Assembly: GCA_029565675.1 (NCBI GenBank)
Contig: JAKQNP010000046.1
Location: 1 to 64,000 of the forward strand
Direction: 5' to 3'
Origin: a bacterium
Lineage (GTDB): Bacteria > Zhuqueibacterota > Zhuqueibacteria > Residuimicrobiales > Oceaniaggregativiventaceae
Length of the DNA: 64,000 nucleotides
In this document: piece by piece, positions 17,001 to 25,151 of the stretch
How the letters are laid out: the number at the start of each line of letters is the position of its first letter
Numbering within the stretch: the first letter of the stretch is position 1
Notes under the pieces: model-generated
Database searches by the model: none
What the model was told of the DNA's origin: nothing
Seen by the model: the letters and a program-made list of their open reading frames with translations, nothing else
Position numbers and translations under genes: made by a program

Positions 17001-17335
17001 CTGTACAGCAGTTCTCCACCACCGATCCCATTGCAGATGGATGGACCACCTATAGTTCCATTCGCTGGAAAGAAAATGTCGTACAACTACAGAATGCCCT
17101 GGACAAAGTAAATCGGCTGCGCGGTGTTGGCTTCACCTGGAAGGAGAATGGCAAGCAGGATATCGGCCTCATCGCTGAAGAGGTCGGCCAGGTGGTGCCG
17201 GAGGTTGTGGACTGGGAAGAGAACGGTGTCGATGCCAAGTCGATCGACTATGCCCGCCTGGTTCCGTTGCTTTTGGAGGCTATCAAGGAACAGCAAGAGC
17301 AAATCGAGGCACTGAAAAAAGCGATATCCCAATAG
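14093..17335 (+). CDS. Large secreted fibre-like protein with S74 chaperone domain
   Basis: Protein of 1080 residues starting at GTG, chosen because AAGGAGGAGGG stands 5 bases upstream. A signal peptide (LLFFLALVGSGWG) is followed by a beta domain. A long array of short motifs of the type LGIGTxxPxxxLHVxG, GDITSV and TGGGLQGDVTL then follows, as in trimeric fibre proteins. The last 100 residues match the Peptidase_S74 intramolecular chaperone (SSIRWKENV, GFTWKENGKQDIGLIAEEV, IDYARLVPLLLEAI, terminal coiled coil). That domain self-cleaves in phage tail spikes. A 179-residue unit is duplicated. It likely forms a surface adhesin or appendage. The following gene encodes a sorting-domain protein and may be co-transcribed. 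Confidence 0.85.
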   Translation: MKSCSISFRLLFFLALVGSGWGQIPRIISFQGVLADADNVASTDTMRVFTFKLFTSPDASTALWSETQTVRLYQGVFTVYLGEAQPLDAIHLTGSCYLGIFLESGEELLPRIKLSSVPYAISAVYADSLRFGGFEAKHIKDGVLVRSLNGLTDHVMLTAGENIHVEKLENTLTISAVAGAGGDITAVLAGEGLVGGGDSGDVVLALADSAVTPAKIRDRAVTSEKIALAAITSAQIKDSTITTSDLGFSFPSGHSLAALDGVPGQAVYVDADGKVGIGTTNPNEQLHVFSNSGNALMQVERSAAANGWVGVGLRGGNQDWYMYIPKNAAALVWGTGSGASMTLDDSGKLGIGTVNPEYQLDLAGTAQVTGFKMPTGAAQGYVLTSDAAGHGTWKTISPFGLPYAGVASSSDYLFSITNQGTGGVGSFKLDNTSSSFPTIRTEHKGAGRALHVVNSGTGPGGFFEITNLGSSATTLEAINDALGKAGSFSIANASNNSVALECRTGGGGPALVAHQEGPTNNIALFQSDHNTVVTIEKGGNIKIKGRLNFVDIPEIYLSGAAGIPLQIVNPGAGEASVHIEGNLGIGVSNPTERLQVKGLVHSTSGGFRFPDGTTQTTAAAGGEGDITSVTASSGLTGGGLQGDVTLAVGNLGITTAMLANDAVTSGKIDDGTILHQDLSFTIPNSYSLSAADGTPAQAVYVDNDGRLGIGTSSPIEMLHVQGNAYASGNLYSTNLMLTGNVSLASMTPTINTGSSGSDITLAINNPGSGKSHLQVKGLVHSTSGGFRFPDGTTQTTAAAGGEGDITSVTAGSGLTGGGLQGDVTLAVNNLGITTAMLANDAVTSGKIDDGTILHQDLSFTIPNGYSLSAADGTPAQAVYVDNDGRLGIGTSSPIEMLHVQGNAYASGNMRGTNLMLTGSVSLTSMTPMINTGSSGSDNTVMINNPGSGKANIQVEGNLGLGGAGVGNILTVQQFSTTDPIADGWTTYSSIRWKENVVQLQNALDKVNRLRGVGFTWKENGKQDIGLIAEEVGQVVPEVVDWEENGVDAKSIDYARLVPLLLEAIKEQQEQIEALKKAISQ
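15874..16947 (+). repeat. 537-bp tandem duplication within the fibre gene
   Basis: Two copies, starting at about 15874 and 16411, are nearly identical over 537 bases (179 codons), with most differences in the last third. The duplication is in frame and lengthens the fibre shaft by one unit. Confidence 0.9.
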
Positions 17336-17383
17336 TGCCACCGAGCAGCTTTTTGGACCTATTCGGCGAATTGGAGTGCGATT

Positions 17384-17914
17384 ATGCGAATTTTTATGCA
17401 TTTTTTAATTCTATCGATGTTGTGGATGTTTACATCTGCTATAGCACTAGAAGCGGATGAGCATATCAGCCGAGGGGTCGTATCAGCTGGTGCAGGCCTG
17501 GTGGTGGATAGCAACAACAGGATTTCAGCGCTGCTGGGCCAATCTGTTGTCGGCAGTGCATCTGCTCGAGGTGAATATTTGCATCTGGGTTTCTATTCCA
17601 GAGCCAAATGGCTGCCGGTGCTGGTCCATCGGGGAACGGACAGTGTGCCTGCGCGATTTTTTCTCGCGCAGAATTATCCCAATCCATTCAATGCCACGAC
17701 TGTGATCGAATATTCAATTGAACAGACAGGGCCCGTCCGCTTGAAAATTTTCGATGTGCTGGGACGGGAAGTGGCGACATGTGTCGATGCAGTCCTGACA
17801 GCTGGACCTCATCGCTTGCTGATCACAACAGATCATTTGCCGACAGGGGTCTATTACTTTGTCCTGGAATCGGCTTCTTCCGTCGCCAAACGCAAGGGCC
17901 TTTTACTTAAATAG
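17384..17914 (+). CDS. Small secreted protein with type IX sorting-type C-terminus
   Basis: Protein of 176 residues. A signal peptide (LSMLWMFTSAIA) precedes about 60 residues of unknown beta domain. A C-terminal sorting domain starts at about residue 95: AQNYPNPFNATTVIEYSI, then IFDVLGREVAT and a GVYYFVLES ending. This domain normally directs proteins through the type IX secretion system to the cell surface. It lies 48 bases after the fibre gene, with GGAG upstream, so co-expression is likely. The N-terminal domain is too short to be an enzyme. Confidence 0.8.
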   Translation: MRIFMHFLILSMLWMFTSAIALEADEHISRGVVSAGAGLVVDSNNRISALLGQSVVGSASARGEYLHLGFYSRAKWLPVLVHRGTDSVPARFFLAQNYPNPFNATTVIEYSIEQTGPVRLKIFDVLGREVATCVDAVLTAGPHRLLITTDHLPTGVYYFVLESASSVAKRKGLLLK

Positions 17915-17937
17915 TCGACCATAATCAGCAGATCACG

Positions 17938-19302
17938 TCATTGGGGATTTGAAACTTCATCTGGAGCCCGGGTGAGCAATTCGACAAATCCGCGATAGTG
18001 GATGTCCTGGTACTTGGCCAGCAGCTCTCGATCGGTTGCATCAATGGCACACTGTGCAAGATCCTTTGGATCAAATGGCTCCTCCATATCAAATGCCGGT
18101 ATGCCCAATTCTCTGTAGCACCACTCCGGCAAGCTGCCGCTGGTGCACAAGGGCACGATTTTTTGCTTTTCCGCAAAGGGCGATGCTACCCCTTGCCAGT
18201 ACAGATCGGCAAAGGTGGAACATCGATTTACATACTCTTGACTTTCTGCGCCGGCTTTCGAAATTCCCAGGGTTTCACCGGCAATGCTCGCCAAACAATG
18301 AAACGAAAAGACCGCCACAGGCTTGTTTTTCCGCAAATAATCCATAACCGCGATGGTTTCCGGCTCGCTTGCCGCATACGGCCCGCGAAAAGTCTGCGCA
18401 TCCGGATCTGAGGTCATGTAACCGTACGTCTGATCGACATGATCCCAATCCGCCGGGAAATTTCTGTTGAGATCGACGTTGTTGGCATTTCTGCGCAAAT
18501 ACCAGGGATTGCCGGCTGCCAATTTGTCGCGTCTGTCGCAATTGACCGAGGGAATGACGACGAGTGAAATCCGGCGAAAGAGGTCCGAGTTTTGCTCGAG
18601 CAACTTTTGTACAACCGGAATGATTAATTCCGGTCCGGATTCGCCGGCGTGGATCGCTCCGATCAGGGCAACGGCCTTCTTTTCATGACCGATTCTGACG
18701 GCCAGCAGTGGCTTGCGGTTGACGCTTTTGCCGATTTCTTCCACCTTGACCAGGCGGGGATATTGATTCTGCAGTTCCTCTAATCGTTCCATGACGCGAT
18801 GATACGGCCACCACACCTGCTCATCTCTGATCTTCACCGGCAGCGGTCCCGTCGGTTTGCCTGCAGAAGCGGCGATCCAGTAGGCATAAACCGCCCCTGT
18901 TTCTGTGGCATCGTCCACGAAACGGTATTTGCTGCCGAGGATGGGCTCCAGCGATCCCTGAAAAATGCATTCGCCGTCTTTAAAATCCAGATCGGAAAAA
19001 TATTCTTCATAGTCCTTTCCGAAAACAAAGTCAGGACAGGAGAGTCGGTAGATCCTGATCTCCCGATAGAGATCGCGGTGTTCTTCTCCCCAATAGTGCA
19101 TTGATTTGAAGGCGGTTATGACAACCTTGCCCTTTTCAGAATACGCATTTGCTGATCGCAGCAGTTTGAGGCTGTTCTCGCTGCGCGGGGAACAAGAGAA
19201 AATGAAGAGCAACAATAATAAACCTGCGACGAGATTGTCCTTGGGGAAGGATTGGGAAAGTCGCTGACAACGTTGACCTGCATTTCGAATGGATTTGTTC
19301 AT
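17938..19302 (-). CDS. M14-family zinc carboxypeptidase lipoprotein
   Basis: Protein of 454 residues. The N-terminus has a lipoprotein signal (LLLLLFIFSC, Cys37). An unknown domain of about 120 residues precedes the M14 catalytic domain. Zinc ligands are His218 and Glu221 (IHAGESGPE) and His335 (FSFHCLA). Substrate-binding Asn279-Arg280 lies in VDLNRNFP, and the catalytic Glu is at 407/408 (FDMEEP). All are present, so the enzyme is predicted active on peptides or peptidoglycan fragments. It converges on the sorting-domain gene. The symporter genes lie upstream on the same strand but about 260 bases away. Confidence 0.9.
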   Translation of the reverse strand: MNKSIRNAGQRCQRLSQSFPKDNLVAGLLLLLFIFSCSPRSENSLKLLRSANAYSEKGKVVITAFKSMHYWGEEHRDLYREIRIYRLSCPDFVFGKDYEEYFSDLDFKDGECIFQGSLEPILGSKYRFVDDATETGAVYAYWIAASAGKPTGPLPVKIRDEQVWWPYHRVMERLEELQNQYPRLVKVEEIGKSVNRKPLLAVRIGHEKKAVALIGAIHAGESGPELIIPVVQKLLEQNSDLFRRISLVVIPSVNCDRRDKLAAGNPWYLRRNANNVDLNRNFPADWDHVDQTYGYMTSDPDAQTFRGPYAASEPETIAVMDYLRKNKPVAVFSFHCLASIAGETLGISKAGAESQEYVNRCSTFADLYWQGVASPFAEKQKIVPLCTSGSLPEWCYRELGIPAFDMEEPFDPKDLAQCAIDATDRELLAKYQDIHYRGFVELLTRAPDEVSNPQ

Positions 19303-19565
19303 GTGCTGTTCATTCTCCTGCAGTTTTTAAGGATGGGGGATCGCCTGGTTGTTTTTCTATTCCACGCAAAAGTACACGAAAGTCCCCCGCTTTGATTGCC
19401 GTCATGACAGGATTCGATCACTGCTTTCACGAAACCGGCCACATGGATTGGATTGCGACCCCGGCTGCTTTTGGTGCGGAACCCACAGCCGGTCGTTGTT
19501 GTGGCCGCTGCTGGCTGGCCGGAAAATGAGCCATTTGAGTTGCTTCGGCCCAGTATTTTCTCGCC

Positions 19566-19739
19566 CTAGCGTTCTCTTGCGGATTTAAGTTCCGAAAGCC
19601 TTTGCAGCATTTTGCGGATGTCGCGCACGCCCTTTATGGCCACGTAGATGGTGATCGTGCTGTACCAGAGCAGAGATACCAGCACAAGCGCGCCCCAGAA
19701 GGCGTGATCGGAAAGCATGTGGAACAGGATCGTCATCAT
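19566..19739 (-). CDS. 57-residue membrane protein coupled to symporter
   Basis: A small frame of 57 residues starts MMTILFHMLSDHAFWGAL. It continues with one hydrophobic helix (LVLVSLLWYSTITIYVAI) and ends in a basic amphipathic tail. Its start lies 3 bases after the symporter stop codon, and GGGAG overlapping that stop serves as the ribosome-binding site. Similar small single-helix proteins are known next to sodium:solute symporters as accessory proteins. Membership in that family is inferred from position, size and topology. Confidence 0.65.
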   Translation of the reverse strand: MMTILFHMLSDHAFWGALVLVSLLWYSTITIYVAIKGVRDIRKMLQRLSELKSARER

Positions 19740-19742
19740 CTT

Positions 19743-21212
19743 TCACTCCCGCAGCGTTTGAACTTTGGCCTTGAGCAGAGAACCTGCGACCATGGCCAGA
19801 GCCACGAGCACAAAAGCGGCGATACCGCAGCTGGTATCATAGCGTTGGAACCACAAAGTCCAGGGACCGATTTTTTGCAGCACCAGGGTCAGCACCGGCA
19901 CCAGCGCCCCGACTGCGATGGCTGCCCCGGCTCCCCAATTGTTGGCTTTTTCCCAATAACAGCAGGCGATCAGCAGAACAGAAATGCTGGATAAATAGAT
20001 GGTGCCGGTGATGCCGAGATAGGTCCACAGATCGCCTTCGATCCGATACCAGAGCCCGTAAACCAGCAGAAACAGGCCGATCAGGGCGATAATGGTGCGA
20101 TTCCAAAACAGCCCTTTTTTCTCGTTCCAATTTTTTTTGCGAAAGGGTGCCACAATGTCATTGTAGATGATGCTGCCCCAGGTCAGCATATAGGAAGCAT
20201 CGGTGCTCATGTCTGCTGCCAGCATGGCAGCGATGAGCAAACCCATGAGTCCGGCCGGGATCATCATGCCGAGCATGGTGGGCATGGCCAGCAGCGTGTT
20301 GCTGCCGATCTGATCCGGAGTGAGCACGGCCAGGGCAGCGATTCCCCAGATGCCCGGTATCAGAAAGCGGGCGACAAAAAAGAACGAGGTGCGTGTATAT
20401 ATTTTGCGGCCAATGGCTGAATTTTTGGCCGAAAGAACGCGCGCGATCATGGTCTGCCAGGTCAGCACCGCCGCGGTATTCAAAAGCAGATTAAAAATGA
20501 CATAAGACCAGCCCATTTCCTGATGAAGGAAGGGATTGAATCCGCCGGCACCGTGCTCAATCTCGACGGCTGCAACGAGGGTTTCCCAACCGATTCGATA
20601 GAGGAGCAAAACGGTAGTGACCAATAGCCCGAGGCTCATGACCACAAATTGAAGAAAATCGGTCACGAGAACCGACAACATGCCGCCCAGGATCGTGTAC
20701 AGGGCGACACCGACCAGCAGGGCGGTCATCATGGATTGCAGATAATCCGGATTTAAACCGCTGACGGTGATCAAGAATTCACCGCCGGTGCGCAAAAAGA
20801 CCCCCATATTCAGCAATCCGCCCAGCACGATGACCACTCCGGCGGCGCGGCGGATGCGCGAACCGAATTTTCGTTCAAACAATTCCGGGATGGTGATCAC
20901 CCCGGCATCGCGCAAGGGCTTGATGCAAAATCCGGTTCTGCCGACCACAAACATGGCCGCAAAGAAAAGCAGTCCCGGTACCGCACCGCTAAAACCCTTG
21001 TCATAGCCATTCTGTGCAGCATACATGCAGGTTACGATGCCAAATTCAGTGGCCGCCAGCGACGCGATGCCGAGATAGACATCCATCTCGCGTCCGGCGA
21101 CCAGGAAATCTTCAACTTTGCCGACATATTTGCGCACCCAAATGCCGGCGGCCATCACCAGAAAGAGATACAAACCGATGATGCCGCCGTCGATCCAGGA
21201 AAGTCCTTGCAC
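19743..21212 (-). CDS. Sodium:solute symporter family transporter
   Basis: Protein of 489 residues with about 13 hydrophobic helices, the length and pattern of the SSS family. Visible marks are LSWIDGGIIGLYLFLVMAAG at the N-terminus, EDFLVAGREMDVYLGIASLAATEFG in helix 1, and AAMLAADMSTDASYMLTWGS in the helix-8 region that carries Na+-site Ser/Thr residues. GTG 21212 is preferred because it gives a typical SSS N-terminus; the frame can be read back to 21323. Substrate cannot be told from sequence. The small membrane protein is translationally coupled downstream. Confidence 0.9.
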   Translation of the reverse strand: MQGLSWIDGGIIGLYLFLVMAAGIWVRKYVGKVEDFLVAGREMDVYLGIASLAATEFGIVTCMYAAQNGYDKGFSGAVPGLLFFAAMFVVGRTGFCIKPLRDAGVITIPELFERKFGSRIRRAAGVVIVLGGLLNMGVFLRTGGEFLITVSGLNPDYLQSMMTALLVGVALYTILGGMLSVLVTDFLQFVVMSLGLLVTTVLLLYRIGWETLVAAVEIEHGAGGFNPFLHQEMGWSYVIFNLLLNTAAVLTWQTMIARVLSAKNSAIGRKIYTRTSFFFVARFLIPGIWGIAALAVLTPDQIGSNTLLAMPTMLGMMIPAGLMGLLIAAMLAADMSTDASYMLTWGSIIYNDIVAPFRKKNWNEKKGLFWNRTIIALIGLFLLVYGLWYRIEGDLWTYLGITGTIYLSSISVLLIACCYWEKANNWGAGAAIAVGALVPVLTLVLQKIGPWTLWFQRYDTSCGIAAFVLVALAMVAGSLLKAKVQTLRE

Positions 21213-21392
21213 GGTCCGCTCACTATGATTTAAACTGATGCATGGCGTTCTGGTCAAATGTTGTGAATTAAGAGGTGTGTCAGAAATCGAATCCTTGGAT
21301 TTGACCAGAATTTTCAAGATCACTTGAAATCGTTCAGGATTCGTTTATTGAAAAAGATAACACCAATTGAATAATTCGCAAGTCGAAACTGA

Positions 21393-22871
21393 TCAATTTG
21401 GTCCGGCCCCGAAGTACATGACCCTGACTCCTGTCGGCGCTGCCGGCGGGGCCAGGTCCACAATCGTGGATGTCTGCGCCTCGAACAGAATCACATACAT
21501 GCTCGCCGAACTCGCCTGGCCGTTGCCACCCAGGGTCACCCAACCCTGTTCGATCGATTTTTCATACATCTTGAACGACGTGTCATCGGTCGTGATGGTC
21601 TCCCCGGTCGCTTGCGAGCCCTGAAGCCAGCCTGGCAGGATCTCGACGCGAGTATCATAGCCGATCACCAGAGTCAGCGGTTGGGCAGCATAAAAAGAGA
21701 GAAAATCATCCATGATCAGGGCCTTGTCGTCGTTGGCGGTCAACACAAAGCTCCAATCGGCAAAGCGCGCGGGAATCGCGGTATAGACATAGTCGCGATC
21801 GCTGTAGACCGAATCCCCGACACTTCGGGTCGTCAGCTGGTAATTGGATCGCGAGATCGCCGTGATCGGCAGATCCACAAATAGATAGCTCGATCCGGCC
21901 GATGCGAGTGTGTTGGGCGGCTCCTCAGTGTCGCTGATATTTTGGACGCTGAGCTCATACAACACCTCTTCCTGATGGGGAGTGGTGGTCAAGATGACTG
22001 AGCGTTCGTCTGTCTGGTGTTCAACGTCGAGAATGGTCACGGCAGGGGAAATGCCATAATTGGCCGGATTTCCTGCAGATGCGGCATCAACCTCCTGGTC
22101 AAAAACAACCCAGACCCGGTTGCGGGCCAGCGCAACAACCCGCTCGAGTGCCGGTGGGTTTTCATCGGGAATGGGAGCGCCAGGTCCATAGAGACGCAGG
22201 TCTGAAAAAATCGGCCCCGGCTGGGCGGTATAACCATAGATGAGATTGTCCTTGCCGAGAAAGATGTATTTGAACGGCTCGACCTGTCCCGCAAAGGGCA
22301 GGGTCAGGCGCTCGATTCCGTCCACCAGAAAGGTCAGGGTGGTGCCGCTCCAGACAAAGGCGAACTCGTAGGTTCTCGACGGATCCCAGGTGGCGTCGTT
22401 CATCACCCGGTCTTCATCCTTGCTGTCGACACCGCGCGGCGCCGCCCAGAGTTTGAATCCCGCCTGGCCCGGCACACCGCTCTCGTACCCCGTGCCGCTG
22501 ATCAGATGAAACCAGGCGCCGTCGGTTTCATAGATCTCCTTGTTGCCGCAGGGCTGCGAATAGAGATCGATGATCGGCTGTTTCTGATTGATGTTCTGGT
22601 TGTAGGGATCGAAATTGCTCACCTTGACCCGAAAGGTGCCCTCGAACGGCAATCCCTCGGGCAAGGTGATCATCAACTGGCTGGTGGCCGAAATGGATTG
22701 CCACCCCTGTGCCGTGAACAGGCCGTCGGTGCTTTTCAGGTTCATGCCCTGTAAAGCCTCCGCAGACGTCAACGGGTGTTGATAGAGCAAGCGTTCGTGA
22801 ACGGTCTCTGCCTTTCCTGCCAGCGTTGTCAGCAAAACCAGCACCACCGCGCTCATCGCCTTTTTTTTCAT
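21393..22871 (-). CDS. Secreted protein with LamG-like and Ig-like domains
   Basis: Protein of 492 residues with a signal peptide (AMSAVVLVLLTTLAGKA). Residues about 20-235 look like a concanavalin/LamG-type jelly roll, including TYEFAFVWSGTTLTFLVDG. The next section has PPALERVVALARNRVWVVF, the pattern of a bacterial SbsA-type Ig-like domain. A beta-rich C-terminal part follows. GCGGAGGCTT sets the start at 22871. No type IX sorting domain is present at the C-terminus. It is probably a surface or periplasmic glycan-binding protein, but no catalytic motif is visible. Confidence 0.6.
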   Translation of the reverse strand: MKKKAMSAVVLVLLTTLAGKAETVHERLLYQHPLTSAEALQGMNLKSTDGLFTAQGWQSISATSQLMITLPEGLPFEGTFRVKVSNFDPYNQNINQKQPIIDLYSQPCGNKEIYETDGAWFHLISGTGYESGVPGQAGFKLWAAPRGVDSKDEDRVMNDATWDPSRTYEFAFVWSGTTLTFLVDGIERLTLPFAGQVEPFKYIFLGKDNLIYGYTAQPGPIFSDLRLYGPGAPIPDENPPALERVVALARNRVWVVFDQEVDAASAGNPANYGISPAVTILDVEHQTDERSVILTTTPHQEEVLYELSVQNISDTEEPPNTLASAGSSYLFVDLPITAISRSNYQLTTRSVGDSVYSDRDYVYTAIPARFADWSFVLTANDDKALIMDDFLSFYAAQPLTLVIGYDTRVEILPGWLQGSQATGETITTDDTSFKMYEKSIEQGWVTLGGNGQASSASMYVILFEAQTSTIVDLAPPAAPTGVRVMYFGAGPN

Positions 22872-23527
22872 AAGCCTCCGCTGTCCCATTCAGGATACAA
22901 ATGTGAACTTCGCCACAATGTTGTAATATTTCCAAATAATTGTTATTAAATAACTAATAAAATTATGCTGTTTTTACACCCAAATCGCGCTCATCACATG
23001 CAAAATGCGGGCCAAGTCGGTTGCAGAGGTAACCTCCAAAGCAAATAATTGCCGAATAACGATACCAATATCTGATCCAGTCCACTTTCGCTGCAAAACA
23101 GTTGCGAATTCCTGCTGCAAAGCAGCAATCAGATCGACTGTTTTTGGAATTGCGATGGAAAGGCTTGGAAAGAAGATTTGGGGTTGCTTGCAGCGAGAAC
23201 GCTTATACCCGGGACGGTACTTGTGATGTGGATTTCAACAGTGGTGAGGTTGTTTGGGTGTTTTTATTTTTCAGGTTTCGGTGGCCTGTCCGGGGGAGGG
23301 GGATGAATGAAAGCAGATATTTCAAATCGCCAGCACTCTCTTTCCGGACGCCTTTAACCTGACCGTACAGAACCCCATAGCTGTTCTCTCGGAAAGGGGA
23401 ATCCGCGGCTTATTCATTATCATGCAATAGCCAAAAGAAACAGGCCAGGTTGGAGTCTATGGCATCGCCTGGACGAGCATCGCTGCCTCCAAACAGCGTA
23501 ACTGTATTGCTCGGTTGAAAGATTCGC
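22872..23527. other. Long intergenic region, no supported gene
   Basis: About 650 bases. The side next to the secreted-protein gene is very AT-rich and probably promoter DNA. A short perfect hairpin (TGCTGC / GCAGCA, 23113-23127) is visible. Short frames here lack ribosome-binding sites and family resemblance. Confidence 0.5.
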
Positions 23528-23980
23528 TCACTCCTCTCCCTGCAATATCGACAGCACTTTGTCGGCACTCCTTGCTGCAGCCAGTTCTTCGATCAGCCCC
23601 TGGTACTGGGTCAGATGCGCGATTTCGGACAACAGCGCGACATGTGTTCCGGATTGATCGGGGGGTGCGATGATCAGAAAGATCAATTTGGCGGGCTTGC
23701 CGTCCATGGAGTCGAATTCAATCCCGTTCGGTGCGATGCCGATCGCCGCAGCGATCTTTTTCACCGCAGTGGTCCTGGCGTGCGGCACGGCATTGCCTTT
23801 TTCCAGGCCGGTACTGCCTTTGGCCTCTCGTATCATCACAGCATCATACACCTGATCCTCATCGGATACTTGACCGCTCTTTTTCAAAAGCTGCACCAGT
23901 TCTCTGATCGCGCTGATTTTATCGCAAGACGCCAATGGTACCGCAATGACTTCTTTTGTCAATATGTCGAGCAGATTCAT
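23528..23980 (-). CDS. PTS EIIA domain protein (PtsN/fructose type)
   Basis: Protein of 150 residues matching the EIIA-Fru/Ntr family. The phospho-acceptor His68 lies in EKGNAVPHART, and the family LIFLIIAPPDQSGTHVALLS strand-helix follows. AGGAGTTGGCG before ATG 23980 fixes the start. It is the last gene of the V-type ATPase operon. No EI, HPr or EIIBC is nearby, so a regulatory role as for PtsN is more likely than sugar transport. Linking it to ATPase control is inference from position. Confidence 0.85.
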   Translation of the reverse strand: MNLLDILTKEVIAVPLASCDKISAIRELVQLLKKSGQVSDEDQVYDAVMIREAKGSTGLEKGNAVPHARTTAVKKIAAAIGIAPNGIEFDSMDGKPAKLIFLIIAPPDQSGTHVALLSEIAHLTQYQGLIEELAAARSADKVLSILQGEE

Positions 23981-24022
23981 CGCCAACTCCTGTCACAATC
24001 CGATGTCACCAGCCATTTGGTA

Positions 24023-24511
24023 TTAGTCCAGATGATCGTAAATGGGGTAAACACGATCACCATCTTTGACGATGAGAACCGAGCAGGGAACGCTACACAT
24101 CGCACGTTCGGTTTCATCATAAAACTGATCTCGGCGTGACTGTATTTTGGAAAGCTCGACGATGATCAGCAAATCGATATTTTTTTCTTTGATACATTTC
24201 TTTATCTCAACACTCACCGATCCGCTGATGTTGATCAGATCGATGGGAACATTCTTCGCCTTCCCGATCGAGTGCACATGGCGGAGGTACCGTTCGGCAT
24301 CTGCTCTCAGGTCGGTTCGATATTCCATCTCTTCATCCTCGAGAAAAATGCGCGATTTGACCAGAGCGCCAAGTGCTTGCGTGTTAACGACGAACAAAGC
24401 AGACAGATGCGCTCCAAGCGTTTTTGCCAGGCAGACGGCATAGTGAGCGGCCACCATCGCATGCTCGGTTCCGTCGATATAGACCAGTATTCTACGGACA
24501 ATTTCGCTCAT
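24023..24511 (-). CDS. Universal stress protein family
   Basis: Protein of 162 residues with the UspA fold: a first strand RRILVYIDGTEHA, helix HYAVCLAKTLGAHLSALFVV, strand IDLLIIVELS and a last strand VPCSVLIVKD. The usual ATP-binding G-2x-G-9x-G-S/T motif is not present after the fourth strand (ELSKIQSRRDQF), so it probably belongs to the non-ATP-binding class. AAGGAGAAGCGC precedes the ATG. It overlaps the subunit D gene by 20 bases, so it is co-translated with the ATPase. Confidence 0.85.
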   Translation of the reverse strand: MSEIVRRILVYIDGTEHAMVAAHYAVCLAKTLGAHLSALFVVNTQALGALVKSRIFLEDEEMEYRTDLRADAERYLRHVHSIGKAKNVPIDLINISGSVSVEIKKCIKEKNIDLLIIVELSKIQSRRDQFYDETERAMCSVPCSVLIVKDGDRVYPIYDHLD

Positions 24512-25151
24512 GCGCTTCTCCTTGACTGCTTTTGGTTTCGAGCCGTTCTTTGATTTTTTTGAGCAAGATGACCGCATCGCGCTCATTTTCTTCGAGCCGG
24601 TCTTCGATCAACTTCACTGCCCGCTGGTATTCGGGAATCGCGATCTTTTCAAGCGCATTGACTTTTCGTATGGTCTTTTTCACCTCTCTGGCAAGACGCA
24701 TGACGGACAGTTTGAGCTCGGCAAAGCGCCCCATCTGATTGAGGGCCTCTTTGAAATGCTCGATGGAATTGTCGATATAAAAATGGGTATCCAACGGGCT
24801 GAAATAGGGTGAGCGTTCCTTAAAATCTGTTTGCACCGTGGGTAAAGAGACGCCCATGATTTTCCTGGCGCCCAGTGTGATGTTTGCATCGATATGCACG
24901 GCGCTTGCCAGATAAAAGACTTTCATTTTCCCCATTTTGAGAACCGCTTCTTCCAGGGACGCGTATGCCGTTTTGAGCGCCTCTTCAACCAAATGCTGAT
25001 AATCGACTGTCTGGTCGACAAGATTCAACAGTTCCATGACCAGAATGTTCCGCTTTTGATCCAACAGATCATAGCCCAGGCGGGCAAAAGAGAGATCCTG
25101 CTTGAGCTTGAGCAGAGTGGTTCGCGTCGGCGTGTACGTGCTAGATAGCAT
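24492..25151 (-). CDS. atpD: V/A-type ATP synthase subunit D (central stalk)
   Basis: Protein of 219 residues matching the V/A-ATPase subunit D family. An N-terminal TPTRTTLLKLKQDLSFARLGYDLLDQKRN-like coiled helix and a C-terminal helix (RRVNALEKIAIPEY-like, KVNALEKIAIPEYQRAV) form the rotating antiparallel coiled coil inside the A3B3 head. Length is normal. The gene overlaps the end of the B gene by 11 bases and the universal stress protein gene by 20. Confidence 0.93.
   Translation of the reverse strand: MLSSTYTPTRTTLLKLKQDLSFARLGYDLLDQKRNILVMELLNLVDQTVDYQHLVEEALKTAYASLEEAVLKMGKMKVFYLASAVHIDANITLGARKIMGVSLPTVQTDFKERSPYFSPLDTHFYIDNSIEHFKEALNQMGRFAELKLSVMRLAREVKKTIRKVNALEKIAIPEYQRAVKLIEDRLEENERDAVILLKKIKERLETKSSQGEAHERNCP

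Noticed and set aside
23005-23362. Two overlapping 73- and 86-residue plus-strand frames in the 22.9-23.5 kb gap
   Set aside because: No ribosome-binding site, odd Cys/Arg-rich composition and no family resemblance. Treated as non-coding.
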